Source: an uncultured Euryhalocaulis sp. (GTDB taxonomy: Bacteria; Pseudomonadota; Alphaproteobacteria; Caulobacterales; Maricaulaceae). From it: 64,000 nt of DNA. The stretch spans positions 1 through 64,000 of the forward strand of contig CAJXKJ010000008.1 of the NCBI GenBank assembly GCA_913055605.1. The letters run 5' to 3'. Every line of letters starts with the position of its first letter. Position 1 is the stretch's first letter. Position numbers and translations under genes: made by a program. The notes under the pieces are model-generated. The model ran no database searches and was not told the origin of the DNA. It saw only the letters and a list, made by a program, of their open reading frames with translations. This document shows positions 16,402-24,201 of this stretch, piece by piece.

Positions 16402-17958
16402 TCAGATCGGATAGTGGCGCGGCTTGGTCGCGATGGAGATCCAGCGCGTTTCGGTGAACGCCTCGATCCCGTAACGGCCCCCGAAACGCCCGTATCCGCT
16501 GTCCTTTACGCCGCCGAAAGGCATTTGCGCCTCGTCCTGCACGGTCGGGCTGTTGATGTGGCAGATGCCCGAATCGATGCGCCGGGCGACGGCCAGAGCG
16601 CGGCTGACATCCTGGCTGAACACCGCGGCGGACAGGCCGTAATCGGTGTCGTTGGCCAGTTCGACCGCGTGGTCGTCGTCATTGGCGCGGATCATGGACA
16701 CGACCGGGCCGAAGGATTCCTCCCGCCAGATGCGCATGTCCTGGGTGACGTTGTCGACGATGCTGGGCGAGACCACCGTGCCGTCCGCGGCGCCGCGGAC
16801 CGGGGTGGAGGCGCCCTTGGCGACCGCGTCCTCGATCAGCTCGTTCACGCGGCCGGCCGTTTCCAGATCCACCACCGCGCCCAGCGGCGCGTCGGAGGTG
16901 TGCGGGTTGCCCGCGCCCAGCCCCTCGGTCCGGGCCTTGAACTTCTCCAGGAACGTATCGGCGATGCCCTTGTGGGCGACGATCCGCTCGGTCGACATGC
17001 AGATCTGGCCCTGGTGCATGAAGGCGCCGAACACCGCGGCGTTCACCGCCTCGTCCAGATCGGCGTCGTCCAGCACCACCAGCGGCGCCTTGCCGCCCAG
17101 CTCCAGCACCACCGGCTTCAGATATTTGGCGGAGGTCTGGGCGATCAGCTTGCCGACGCGGGTGGAGCCGGTGAAGTTCACGCGGCGCACCGCCTTGTGC
17201 GCGATCATCGCCTCCACGACCTCGCCGGCGTCCTCGGCCTTGTGCGTGACGACGTTCAGGACGCCGTCGGGAATGCCGGCCTCCTTGAACACTTCGCCGA
17301 TCAGCATGTGGGTGGCCGGGCAGATTTCGGAGGCCTTCAGGATCGCCGTGTTGCCGACCGCGATCGGCACCGCGATGGAGCGCACGCCCAGGATCACCGG
17401 GGCGTTCCAGGGCGCGATGCCCAGCACGACGCCGCAGGGCTGGCGCACCGCCATGGAGAAGGTGCCGGCATAGTCGGACGGGATCACTTCGCCATTCACC
17501 TGGCTGGTGATGGCGGCGGCCTCGGTCAGCAAAGCGGCGGCGAAGGCGGTGTTGAAATGGCCCCAGCCGGCGGTCGAGCCGGTTTCGGCGCGGCAGCGCT
17601 CGGCCCAGTCCGGCCCCTTGGTCTTCATGATGTCGGCTGCCTTCAGCAGCGCCGCGCGGCGCGCGTTCGGTCCCATGGCCGACCATTCGCCGAACGCGGC
17701 ATAGGCGTTTTCCACCGCCTTCACCGCGTCCTTGGGCGTCGCCGCCGCGGCGCGGGAGGCGACCTCGCCGGTCACCGGATCCTTGCGCTCGAACGTCGCG
17801 CCGCCTTCGGCGTCCACCATCTGGCCGCCGATCAGAAGTTTGGTTTCGAACATTGCCTCACCCCGTTGTTCGGGCCGCTTGTCGTCCGCGGCCGCTGATT
17901 TCGCTTCGGTCTTGTCTTCGGGCCGTTCCTTGGACGTCTTCTTCCCCAGTCCGAACAT
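16402..17958 (-). CDS. Vanillin/benzaldehyde dehydrogenase-like aldehyde dehydrogenase
   Basis: An NAD(P)-dependent aldehyde dehydrogenase of 518 residues (about 483 without an N-terminal extension). The Rossmann part has PWNAPVILG and FTGSTRVGK; the catalytic Glu is in LELGGKAPLVV and the catalytic Cys in HQGQICMSTERI. The sequence around KASEICPATH and NFTGSTRVG is close to the salicylaldehyde/vanillin dehydrogenase group (LigV, Vdh). It would oxidise aromatic aldehydes such as vanillin to acids in the cytoplasm. The ATG at 17958 has an ideal GGAGGG site and adds a charged 35-residue tail; the ATG at 17853 is the conventional alternative. It follows the LigW-like gene by 24 bases. Confidence 0.85.
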   Translation of the reverse strand: MFGLGKKTSKERPEDKTEAKSAAADDKRPEQRGEAMFETKLLIGGQMVDAEGGATFERKDPVTGEVASRAAAATPKDAVKAVENAYAAFGEWSAMGPNARRAALLKAADIMKTKGPDWAERCRAETGSTAGWGHFNTAFAAALLTEAAAITSQVNGEVIPSDYAGTFSMAVRQPCGVVLGIAPWNAPVILGVRSIAVPIAVGNTAILKASEICPATHMLIGEVFKEAGIPDGVLNVVTHKAEDAGEVVEAMIAHKAVRRVNFTGSTRVGKLIAQTSAKYLKPVVLELGGKAPLVVLDDADLDEAVNAAVFGAFMHQGQICMSTERIVAHKGIADTFLEKFKARTEGLGAGNPHTSDAPLGAVVDLETAGRVNELIEDAVAKGASTPVRGAADGTVVSPSIVDNVTQDMRIWREESFGPVVSMIRANDDDHAVELANDTDYGLSAAVFSQDVSRALAVARRIDSGICHINSPTVQDEAQMPFGGVKDSGYGRFGGRYGIEAFTETRWISIATKPRHYPI

Positions 17959-17982
17959 CCCGCACCCTCCCCGTATGTTCTT

Positions 17983-19035
17983 TTAGACGCGGATTTTAAA
18001 CACCCGCTCGGCGTTCGTCTGGAAGAATTTTTTCTTCGCCGCGGCGCCGATCGACATGTTGTCCTGCATCGTCACTTCCTCGGGCAGGTACTGGTACGGA
18101 TAGTCCATCGCGTACATCACGCGGTCCTCGCCCAGCACCTCCTGCGAATAGCGGATCGGGGCCTCTGCGGGCATGCCGCTGGAGGTCACGATCACGTTTT
18201 CGCGCATATAGTCGCTGACCTTCTTCTTCAGCTCCGGCATGTGGGGATAGCGTTTCGAGCGGATGCCGGCGGCGTGCATGTAATCCAGCCGGTACAGCCA
18301 GAAGGGCAGCGCCTCGCCCATATGGCCCAGGATCAGCTGCAGCTTCGGGAAGCGGTCGAACACGCCGGAGGTAATCATGCTGAGCGCGTGGAAGCCGGTC
18401 TCCACGCCGAAGCCGAACACCGCCCCGTCCAGCCCGGCCTTGACCAGCGGCGCGATCAGCCCGCGCGAGGGCCCCTGGGGGTGGAGATAGAGCGGGACGT
18501 CCAGCGTCTCGCACGCCTCCAGGATCGGCCAGAATTTCTGGTCGCTGAGATATTCGTCATGGGTGTGGGAGTTGATGACGCAGGCCTTCATGCCCAGCGT
18601 CTTCACCGCCCGCTCCAGCTCGTCCGCCGCGGCCTTCGGGTCCTGCGGGGCGACGGCGGCCATGCCGGTATATTTGTCCGGATGCGCCTTGCAGGCCTCG
18701 GCCAGCACGTCGTTGCTGAGGCGGGCCAACTCCACCGCCTCGTCCTTCTGGAAGATCTGGACGCCGGGTGCGGTGAGGCCCAGCACGGCGTGGTCGACGC
18801 CGGAGACCTTCATGTCGTGCAGCCGGCGCTCGCCCAGATCCTGCAGCCGCTCGCGGATCAGCGAAGCGCGCTCGCTCGGGTGTTTCCAGTAGAAGCCCCA
18901 GAGGCTCTGGAAGCCCGGATCGTCGATCCCCTCGTCCAGCAGGCGCTCATAGGCCTGGAACATCTCCGGCGGGCCCCAGGCCTCTTCGGTCGCGATGCGC
19001 TTGTAATCCGGGTTCGGGGGAATCTCGTCGGCCAT
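17983..19035 (-). CDS. ligW: LigW-like 5-carboxyvanillate decarboxylase (amidohydrolase 2 family)
   Basis: A 350-residue metal-dependent decarboxylase. It opens with RIATEEA, where Glu is a metal ligand, and continues with SLWGFYWKHPSERA, VAPQDP, NSHTHDEY, LYLHPQGP (His ligand), LDGAVFGFGVETGFH, GHMGEALPFWLYRLDYMHAA (His ligand) and MYAMDYPYQY (Asp ligand), ending KKKFFQTNAE. From memory this matches Sphingobium LigW almost motif for motif, more closely than gamma-resorcylate decarboxylases. LigW converts 5-carboxyvanillate to vanillate in biphenyl and phenylcoumaran lignin-dimer breakdown. The ATG at 19035 has GGTGAGG upstream; a GTG nine bases earlier is less likely. Flanked by aldehyde dehydrogenases. 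Confidence 0.82.
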   Translation of the reverse strand: MADEIPPNPDYKRIATEEAWGPPEMFQAYERLLDEGIDDPGFQSLWGFYWKHPSERASLIRERLQDLGERRLHDMKVSGVDHAVLGLTAPGVQIFQKDEAVELARLSNDVLAEACKAHPDKYTGMAAVAPQDPKAAADELERAVKTLGMKACVINSHTHDEYLSDQKFWPILEACETLDVPLYLHPQGPSRGLIAPLVKAGLDGAVFGFGVETGFHALSMITSGVFDRFPKLQLILGHMGEALPFWLYRLDYMHAAGIRSKRYPHMPELKKKVSDYMRENVIVTSSGMPAEAPIRYSQEVLGEDRVMYAMDYPYQYLPEEVTMQDNMSIGAAAKKKFFQTNAERVFKIRV

Positions 19036-19047
19036 TTTCCTCACCTT

Positions 19048-19425
19048 TTATGTGTTTTCAGGCTTTTGGGGCGGCATGCCGGAATAGGAGTTCGGGTTGG
19101 ATTGAAAAATCGCCCAGGCGACCTCCTCGACAGACTTCCCCGAGCACTCAATCTCCGGGAGATGCCGCTCGGCGAACGTTCTCAGCAGTTTCTCGACGAT
19201 GTCCCCGTGCGTGGGCGTGTCCTCAGCCGCGACCAGGTCCACGCAGCTAAAATCGCGTTTGACGATTTTCAGCGCGCGGCCCTCAATGTCGAAAGCATTG
19301 ATCGAAGGGTCGTCCGCATCCGGCGGTTCGCAAGCAAGCTCCGCCGCTTTCACCGAGTCATACACACACAAATCACCCGGCCGGTCGAACAGGGCGTTGT
19401 CGTTGATGATGATCGGCAGCTTCAC
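19048..19425 (-). CDS. Unknown small protein between aldehyde dehydrogenase and ligW
   Basis: A 125-residue acidic soluble protein starting with IIINDNALFDRPGDLCVYDS. The middle reads NAFDIEGRALKIVKRDFSCV, and the end is Pro/Gln-rich. There is no signal or membrane segment. The GTG start lies one base after the stop of the aldehyde dehydrogenase gene, and its own stop is 12 bases before the ligW-like gene, so it is co-transcribed. Base composition looks lower in G+C than its neighbours. I do not recognise the family; it resembles the short stand-alone proteins of the immunity or DUF kind. Confidence 0.65.
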   Translation of the reverse strand: MKLPIIINDNALFDRPGDLCVYDSVKAAELACEPPDADDPSINAFDIEGRALKIVKRDFSCVDLVAAEDTPTHGDIVEKLLRTFAERHLPEIECSGKSVEEVAWAIFQSNPNSYSGMPPQKPENT

Positions 19426-19426
19426 C

Positions 19427-20857
19427 TTACGCCTCGCTGACGAATTTGGTGACCAGGCAGCTTTCCAGCCCCTCGATCCCCTCCTCCGATCCGTGGCCGG
19501 ACTGTTTGACCCCGCCGAACGGGGATTCGGGCACGGAGATGCGGAACGTGTTGATGCCGATCATGCCGGATTCGATGTCGTCGCCCAGCCGCGAGGCGGT
19601 GCGGTGGTCGCGCGTGAAAGCGTAGGCGGCCAGGCCATAGGGCAGGCGGTTGGCGTGATGCACCGCCTCCTCATAGTCCGAGAACGGCCGCATCAGGGCG
19701 ACGGGGCCGAACGGCTCCTCCGTCATCGCCTTCGAGTCGTCGGGCAGGTTTTCCAGCACGGTCGGTTCGAAGAAATAGCCCTTGCGGTTGGAGCGGCTGC
19801 CGCCGATGCGGACCTCGGCCCCGGCGGCCTTGGAATCCGCCATCAGGTCTTCCATCGCCGTGATGCGGCGGTCGTGGGCGAGCGGGCCCATATCGACCCC
19901 GTCCTCCAGACCGTTGCCGACATTCAGCCGGCCGGCGCGCTGCACGAAGCCGTCGACGAATTTGTCGTAGACTTTCTCCTGCACGAAGAAGCGGGTGGGG
20001 CTGACGCAGACCTGGCCGGCGTTGCGGAATTTGGACATCACCGACTGGTCCAGCGCGGCCTCAACGTCCGCGTCATCGAACACCAGGACCGGGCCGTGGC
20101 CGCCCAGCTCCATCGTCGTGCGCGCCATCGTGTTGGCGGCGAGCTTCATCAGCTCCTTGCCCACGGGGATGGAGCCGGTGAAGTGGACCGCGCGGATCGT
20201 TGGGCTGCCGATAATGTGTTCGGAAATCTGCTGGGGCACGCCAAACACGACGCTCATCACGTCGTCCGGCAGGCCGGCGTCCATCAAAGCGCGGGCGACC
20301 TCCAGCGCGGCGTTCGCCGTCTCTTCCGCCGGTTTCAGGATGACCGAGCAGCCGGCGCCCAGCGCCGCGCCCAGCTTCCGCGCCGGATTGCCGAGCGGGA
20401 AATTCCAAGGCGCGAAGCCGGCGACGGGGCCGACCGGCTCCTTCCGCACGGTCATGCGCGTGCCGGCCGGATAGGGCGTCAGCACGCGGCCATAGGCGCG
20501 GCGGCCTTCCTCCGCGTACCATTCGAAAATCTCGGCCGCCATTTCCAGCTCGACCCGCGACTGGGCCAGCGGCTTGCCTTCCTCCATCGTCGCGATGGCG
20601 GCGATCCGGTCGCGCCGTTCGCGCAGCAGCTCGGCCGCCTTGCGCAGCACCTTGCCGCGCTCGTTCGGCGGGACGGCGCGCCAGACCTTGAAGCCGCGCT
20701 CTGCGGCCTCCAGCGCCTCGTCCAGATCGGCGGCGGTCGCCATCGGCAGGTCGCCGAGCGTCTCTTCGGTGGCCGGATTGATGACCGGCATGCTGTCGCG
20801 GCCCTCGCCGCTGCGCCATTTGCCGCCGATGATCAGGCCAAGGTCCGGATATTCCAC
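19427..20857 (-). CDS. Aldehyde dehydrogenase (succinate-semialdehyde-type branch)
   Basis: A 476-residue NAD(P)-dependent aldehyde dehydrogenase. Key motifs are PWNFPLGNPARK, the Gly motif FTGSIPVGKELM, catalytic Glu in MELGGHGPVLV, and catalytic Cys in RNAGQVCVSPTRF. The overall pattern fits the GabD/SSADH branch, whose members in aromatic loci often act on bulky semialdehydes or aromatic aldehydes. The GTG at 20857 has GAGGA just upstream; a TTG eight codons earlier is not favoured. A terminator lies between it and the carotenoid oxygenase, so it probably has its own promoter as well. Substrate is not readable; 5-formylferulate- or vanillin-like aldehydes are candidates. Confidence 0.85.
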   Translation of the reverse strand: MEYPDLGLIIGGKWRSGEGRDSMPVINPATEETLGDLPMATAADLDEALEAAERGFKVWRAVPPNERGKVLRKAAELLRERRDRIAAIATMEEGKPLAQSRVELEMAAEIFEWYAEEGRRAYGRVLTPYPAGTRMTVRKEPVGPVAGFAPWNFPLGNPARKLGAALGAGCSVILKPAEETANAALEVARALMDAGLPDDVMSVVFGVPQQISEHIIGSPTIRAVHFTGSIPVGKELMKLAANTMARTTMELGGHGPVLVFDDADVEAALDQSVMSKFRNAGQVCVSPTRFFVQEKVYDKFVDGFVQRAGRLNVGNGLEDGVDMGPLAHDRRITAMEDLMADSKAAGAEVRIGGSRSNRKGYFFEPTVLENLPDDSKAMTEEPFGPVALMRPFSDYEEAVHHANRLPYGLAAYAFTRDHRTASRLGDDIESGMIGINTFRISVPESPFGGVKQSGHGSEEGIEGLESCLVTKFVSEA

Positions 20858-20879
20858 GCGTTTCCTCGTTTTTCTGGGC

Positions 20880-20920
20880 AAAAAGGGAGAAGCCGGGATG
20901 CTGGCAGTCCCGCTTCTCCC
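20880..20920 (-). terminator. Intrinsic terminator after the carotenoid oxygenase gene
   Basis: On the minus strand GGGAGAAGC pairs with GCTTCTCCC, continues as GGGA/TCCC past a one-base bulge, and is followed by TTTTTGCCC. It lies 40 bases after the stop at 20960 and just before the next aldehyde dehydrogenase start, so the two genes are at least partly separated transcriptionally. Confidence 0.75.
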
Positions 20921-20959
20921 CTAGGACGCGGCCGGATTCAAGCGTGCGCCTGAGGCCGG

Positions 20960-22426
20960 TCAGAACTGATCGGCGTCCACCCAGTTGCCGTGGACCTGGC
21001 AGCGCAGGCGCATGGGGATCTCGATGCGGGCGAGCGGGCCGTTTTCGGGGTGCGCAGCCTCCATCACCCAGATTTCCGATCCCATCGTCTCGTGCAGGTC
21101 GACGACGAAGGCGAGATAGCCTTCGTGCCCGTCCTGTTTGGACGGGATGTGGACGTGCTCCTGGATCGTGCGGTGCGGGCCAAAGCCGAAGCTGCGCAGG
21201 TCGCCGGTCTTCACGTTTAGCCGGCTGATCGTGTTGAAGCCGGGGCCGACCGGACCGACGATATTGGGCGGACCCTGTTCGATGTCGAAGCGCTGGTACC
21301 AGGCGATCTCGTACTCGCGCATGAAGTCCTTGTCCGCCACGCGCGGGAAGTCGCCCGGCGGGCCAATCACGGTTTCCTTCACCGCGTCGGAATTGGCGGA
21401 CAGGTCCAGCTCCCACCGGACATAGGCGCTGCGCGCGCTGCCCGGCGTGATGTCCAGGTTGGAGGTTTCCAGCATGAAGGGGAAGGGCGGCGCGGTGGAG
21501 CGGCCGAAATCGACGAAGACTTTGTCGCCGTCGCTGAAGGCGTTCATGAAATGGAAGCTGCAGGCCGGGTCGTCATATTTGAACCAGCGCATCTCCTTCA
21601 CGCTCTGGTCGCGGCGCATCACGCCGAACCAGGTCGGCGCCTCCGGATCGAAGGCGAACATGTGGCCGCCGCCCTTCAGCCGGTCGAGATCCGCGGTGAG
21701 CGGGAAGAAGGGGAAGATGACGTGGTCCCGCGTCACGACGAAGTCGTGCATGAGGGAGGAGTACGGCCCCTCGAACCACTCTTCGCGGATCAGGTTTCCG
21801 TCCTTGTCCGCCACGCAATAGGACACGGTCTTCGAGGCGATGCCGTCGGCCTGGTAGCCGTAGAAATGCAGCTCCCCCGTCTCCGGGTCGTAGCGGGTAT
21901 GGGCGGTCATGGTGGCGGTGCGCAGCTTGCCGCCGAAATCGAAGACGCCCTTGGTCTCCAGCGTTTCGGGGTCGAGCTCGTGTGCGCGGCCGTCCTCCTT
22001 CAGCGCCAGCAGGCGGCCGCCGTGCCAGATCGGCGTGGTGTTGGCCGCGGTGCGGGTTACGCCCAGCGTCTCGGCGTCCAGGTTCTGGACAATCGGATCG
22101 TCCGTGTAGGGATTGCGGTATTTGCCGTGCAGGCCGCGGCGCGCCTTGCGCTCGGCCTTCAGCCGTTCGGTCATCACATAGCGCTGCTGGTAATCGACAT
22201 GACCGTTCTCGAACCAGACCTTCGAGACCATGCCGTCGCCGGACAGGTACGTGTCCTCCCCCAGCATCGGCGGATATTGCGGATCGGGGATGCAGCGGAA
22301 CCACGCGCCGTTGATCTCCGCCGGGACTTCGCCCTCCGCGACCACGAGGTCGTAGATCTGGGCCTCGATCCGGTTGGGGGCGTTAAAGCCCTGATAATCC
22401 ATGGTTTTCGGGAACGGTGCGGTCAT
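20960..22426 (-). CDS. Lignostilbene-dioxygenase-type carotenoid oxygenase
   Basis: A 488-residue Fe(II) dioxygenase of the carotenoid cleavage fold. The four His iron ligands are visible: H176 (MTAHTRYDP), H227 (SLMHDFVV), H292 (CSFHFMNAF) and H479 (RCQVHGNW). RNPYTDDP and LLALKEDGRAHELDPETLE give the Tyr and Lys (K143) that hold a phenolic substrate in lignostilbene dioxygenases. These enzymes split the central double bond of 4-hydroxystilbenes into two aromatic aldehydes, for example vanillin and 5-formylferulate. There is no signal peptide, so it acts in the cytoplasm. The ATG at 22426 follows GAGGGAGGGAGAT. The neighbouring aldehyde dehydrogenases and LigW-like enzyme fit the products. 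Confidence 0.85.
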   Translation of the reverse strand: MTAPFPKTMDYQGFNAPNRIEAQIYDLVVAEGEVPAEINGAWFRCIPDPQYPPMLGEDTYLSGDGMVSKVWFENGHVDYQQRYVMTERLKAERKARRGLHGKYRNPYTDDPIVQNLDAETLGVTRTAANTTPIWHGGRLLALKEDGRAHELDPETLETKGVFDFGGKLRTATMTAHTRYDPETGELHFYGYQADGIASKTVSYCVADKDGNLIREEWFEGPYSSLMHDFVVTRDHVIFPFFPLTADLDRLKGGGHMFAFDPEAPTWFGVMRRDQSVKEMRWFKYDDPACSFHFMNAFSDGDKVFVDFGRSTAPPFPFMLETSNLDITPGSARSAYVRWELDLSANSDAVKETVIGPPGDFPRVADKDFMREYEIAWYQRFDIEQGPPNIVGPVGPGFNTISRLNVKTGDLRSFGFGPHRTIQEHVHIPSKQDGHEGYLAFVVDLHETMGSEIWVMEAAHPENGPLARIEIPMRLRCQVHGNWVDADQF

Positions 22427-22609
22427 ATCTCCCTCCCTCGGGACCATTTGCGCCTGTCTTGGTTCAGCGCGTTGCGGGCGATACTAGCGTTCCGAACGCC
22501 ACCCGGAACCGCGCAATGTCGCCGCAGGGGCCTGCGGCGCCCCGGCCCGGTTCGCCCAGCGGCGCGCGGGTGTTAGACTGGCCGCCAAACACGCGGGAGG
22601 AACGCGAAC

Positions 22610-24115
22610 ATGGACCAGAAAGTCGACTTTCCCGGACTGGGCGCCGCCGCCCAGTCCTTCATCTCCACGGGACCGAAAAAGCTGCTGATCGGCGGCGAAT
22701 GGGTGGAGGCCGCGTCGGGCAAGACGTTCGACGCGATCGACCCGGTGACCGAGGGCGTGATCTGCAAGGTCGCCGAGGGCGGCAAGGAAGATATCGACCG
22801 CGCCGTGAAAGCCGCGCGCACCGCCTTCGAGGGCGAATGGTCGAAGGTGAGCCCGGCCCAGCGCCAGAACCTGATGCTGAAGCTGGCGGACCTGCTGGAG
22901 AAGCACGCCGAGGAGCTGACCGATCTGGAATCGCTGGACGTCGGCAAGCTGCGCTTCTTCGCGCGCATCATCGACGTGCAGGGGTCGGTGGACTCCATGC
23001 GCTACAACGCCGGCTGGGCGACCAAGATTCACGGCCGCACCTACGACATGTCGCTACCCTCCATGCACGGGGAGGAGTATCGCGCCTTCACCGTGAAGGA
23101 GCCGGTCGGCGTGGTCGGCCAGATCGTGCCCTGGAATTTCCCGCTGGCCATGGCGATCTGGAAGATCGGCCCGGCGCTGGCCACCGGCTGCACCTGCATT
23201 CTGAAGCCGGCCGAGCAGACGCCGCTGACCGCGATCCGCCTGGGCGAGCTGATCCAGGAGGCGGGCATTCCTGCCGGCGTCGTGAACATCGTCACCGGAT
23301 ACGGCGAGACCGCCGGCCAGGCTCTGATCGAGCATCCGGACGTCGACAAGATCGCCTTCACCGGCTCCACGCCCGTGGGCAAGCATATCGCCCGCACCGC
23401 GGCGGACACGGTGAAGCGCGTGTCGCTGGAGCTGGGCGGCAAGTCGCCGGCCATCGTGGCGGCGGACGCCGATCTGGACGTGGTCCTGCCCGGCATCGCC
23501 AACGGCATCTTCTTCAATCACGGCCAGGTCTGCACCGCGGGCAGCCGCCTGTTCGTTCACCGCTCGATCCACGACAAGGTGGTCGAGGGGGTGGCGAATA
23601 TCGCCAGCGGCATGCGTCTGGGCTCCGGCTTCGAGGAAGGCGTGCAGATGGGCCCGCTGGTCTCGAAAGAGCAGATGGAGCGCGTGCTCGGCTATATCGA
23701 GAAGGGCAAGGCGCAGGGCGGACAGGTCGCGACCGGCGGCGAACGCCATGGCGACAGCGGTTATTTCGTGAAGCCGACCGTCTTCACCGGCTGCGGCACC
23801 GACAGCGCGGTGTACCGGGAGGAGATTTTCGGCCCCGTCCTGGTCGCCACGCCCTATGACGACATGGACGAGGCGGTGAAGATGGCCAACGACACCGACT
23901 ATGGCCTGGCCGCCTCTGTCTGGTCGACCAATGTCTCCACCTGTCACCGGGTGTCGCGCAAGCTGCGCGCCGGCACGGTGTGGGTGAACACGCACAACAT
24001 GCTGGACCCGGCGATGAGCTTCGGCGGGTACAAGCAGTCCGGCTTCGGCCGGGAGAACGGGATGGAGGTTCTGGACCTCTATACCGAGACCAAGTCCATC
24101 GTGATGCAGATCTAA
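22610..24115 (+). CDS. Aldehyde dehydrogenase, class I (betaine/phenylacetaldehyde-type)
   Basis: A 501-residue NAD-dependent aldehyde dehydrogenase. Motifs: VPWNFPLAMAIWKIGPALA, FTGSTPVGKHIA, catalytic Glu in LELGGKSPAIV, catalytic Cys in NHGQVCTAGSRLF, and the C-terminal FGGYKQSGFGRENG. This is the classical class I pattern found in betaine, phenylacetaldehyde and coniferyl-aldehyde dehydrogenases. It is divergent from the carotenoid oxygenase, so the 183-base gap holds promoters for both. GGGAGGAA precedes the ATG. It ends in a strong bidirectional terminator. A role in oxidising a lignin-derived aldehyde is inferred from position. Confidence 0.85.
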   Translation: MDQKVDFPGLGAAAQSFISTGPKKLLIGGEWVEAASGKTFDAIDPVTEGVICKVAEGGKEDIDRAVKAARTAFEGEWSKVSPAQRQNLMLKLADLLEKHAEELTDLESLDVGKLRFFARIIDVQGSVDSMRYNAGWATKIHGRTYDMSLPSMHGEEYRAFTVKEPVGVVGQIVPWNFPLAMAIWKIGPALATGCTCILKPAEQTPLTAIRLGELIQEAGIPAGVVNIVTGYGETAGQALIEHPDVDKIAFTGSTPVGKHIARTAADTVKRVSLELGGKSPAIVAADADLDVVLPGIANGIFFNHGQVCTAGSRLFVHRSIHDKVVEGVANIASGMRLGSGFEEGVQMGPLVSKEQMERVLGYIEKGKAQGGQVATGGERHGDSGYFVKPTVFTGCGTDSAVYREEIFGPVLVATPYDDMDEAVKMANDTDYGLAASVWSTNVSTCHRVSRKLRAGTVWVNTHNMLDPAMSFGGYKQSGFGRENGMEVLDLYTETKSIVMQI

Positions 24116-24150
24116 AGACCTGCTCCAAAAAACCTGCGCATCCGCGCAAA

Positions 24151-24186
24151 AAGACGCCGCCGCGGCCCGCGCCGCGGCGGCGTTTT
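24151..24186. terminator. Bidirectional intrinsic terminator
   Basis: A perfect 12-bp stem (CGCCGCCGCGGC / GCCGCGGCGGCG) with a 4-base loop is flanked by AAAAAGA on the left and TTTTG on the right. It sits between the convergent stops of the aldehyde dehydrogenase (24115) and the last PQQ dehydrogenase (24202) and can stop both. Confidence 0.9.
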
Positions 24187-24201
24187 GCTGTCCGGCCCCG
24201 C

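Noticed and set aside
20960-22426. Reading the carotenoid oxygenase as part of carotenoid or retinal metabolism
   Set aside because: No carotenoid genes are present, the Tyr/Lys pair is that of lignostilbene enzymes, and the neighbours are lignin-aromatic genes.
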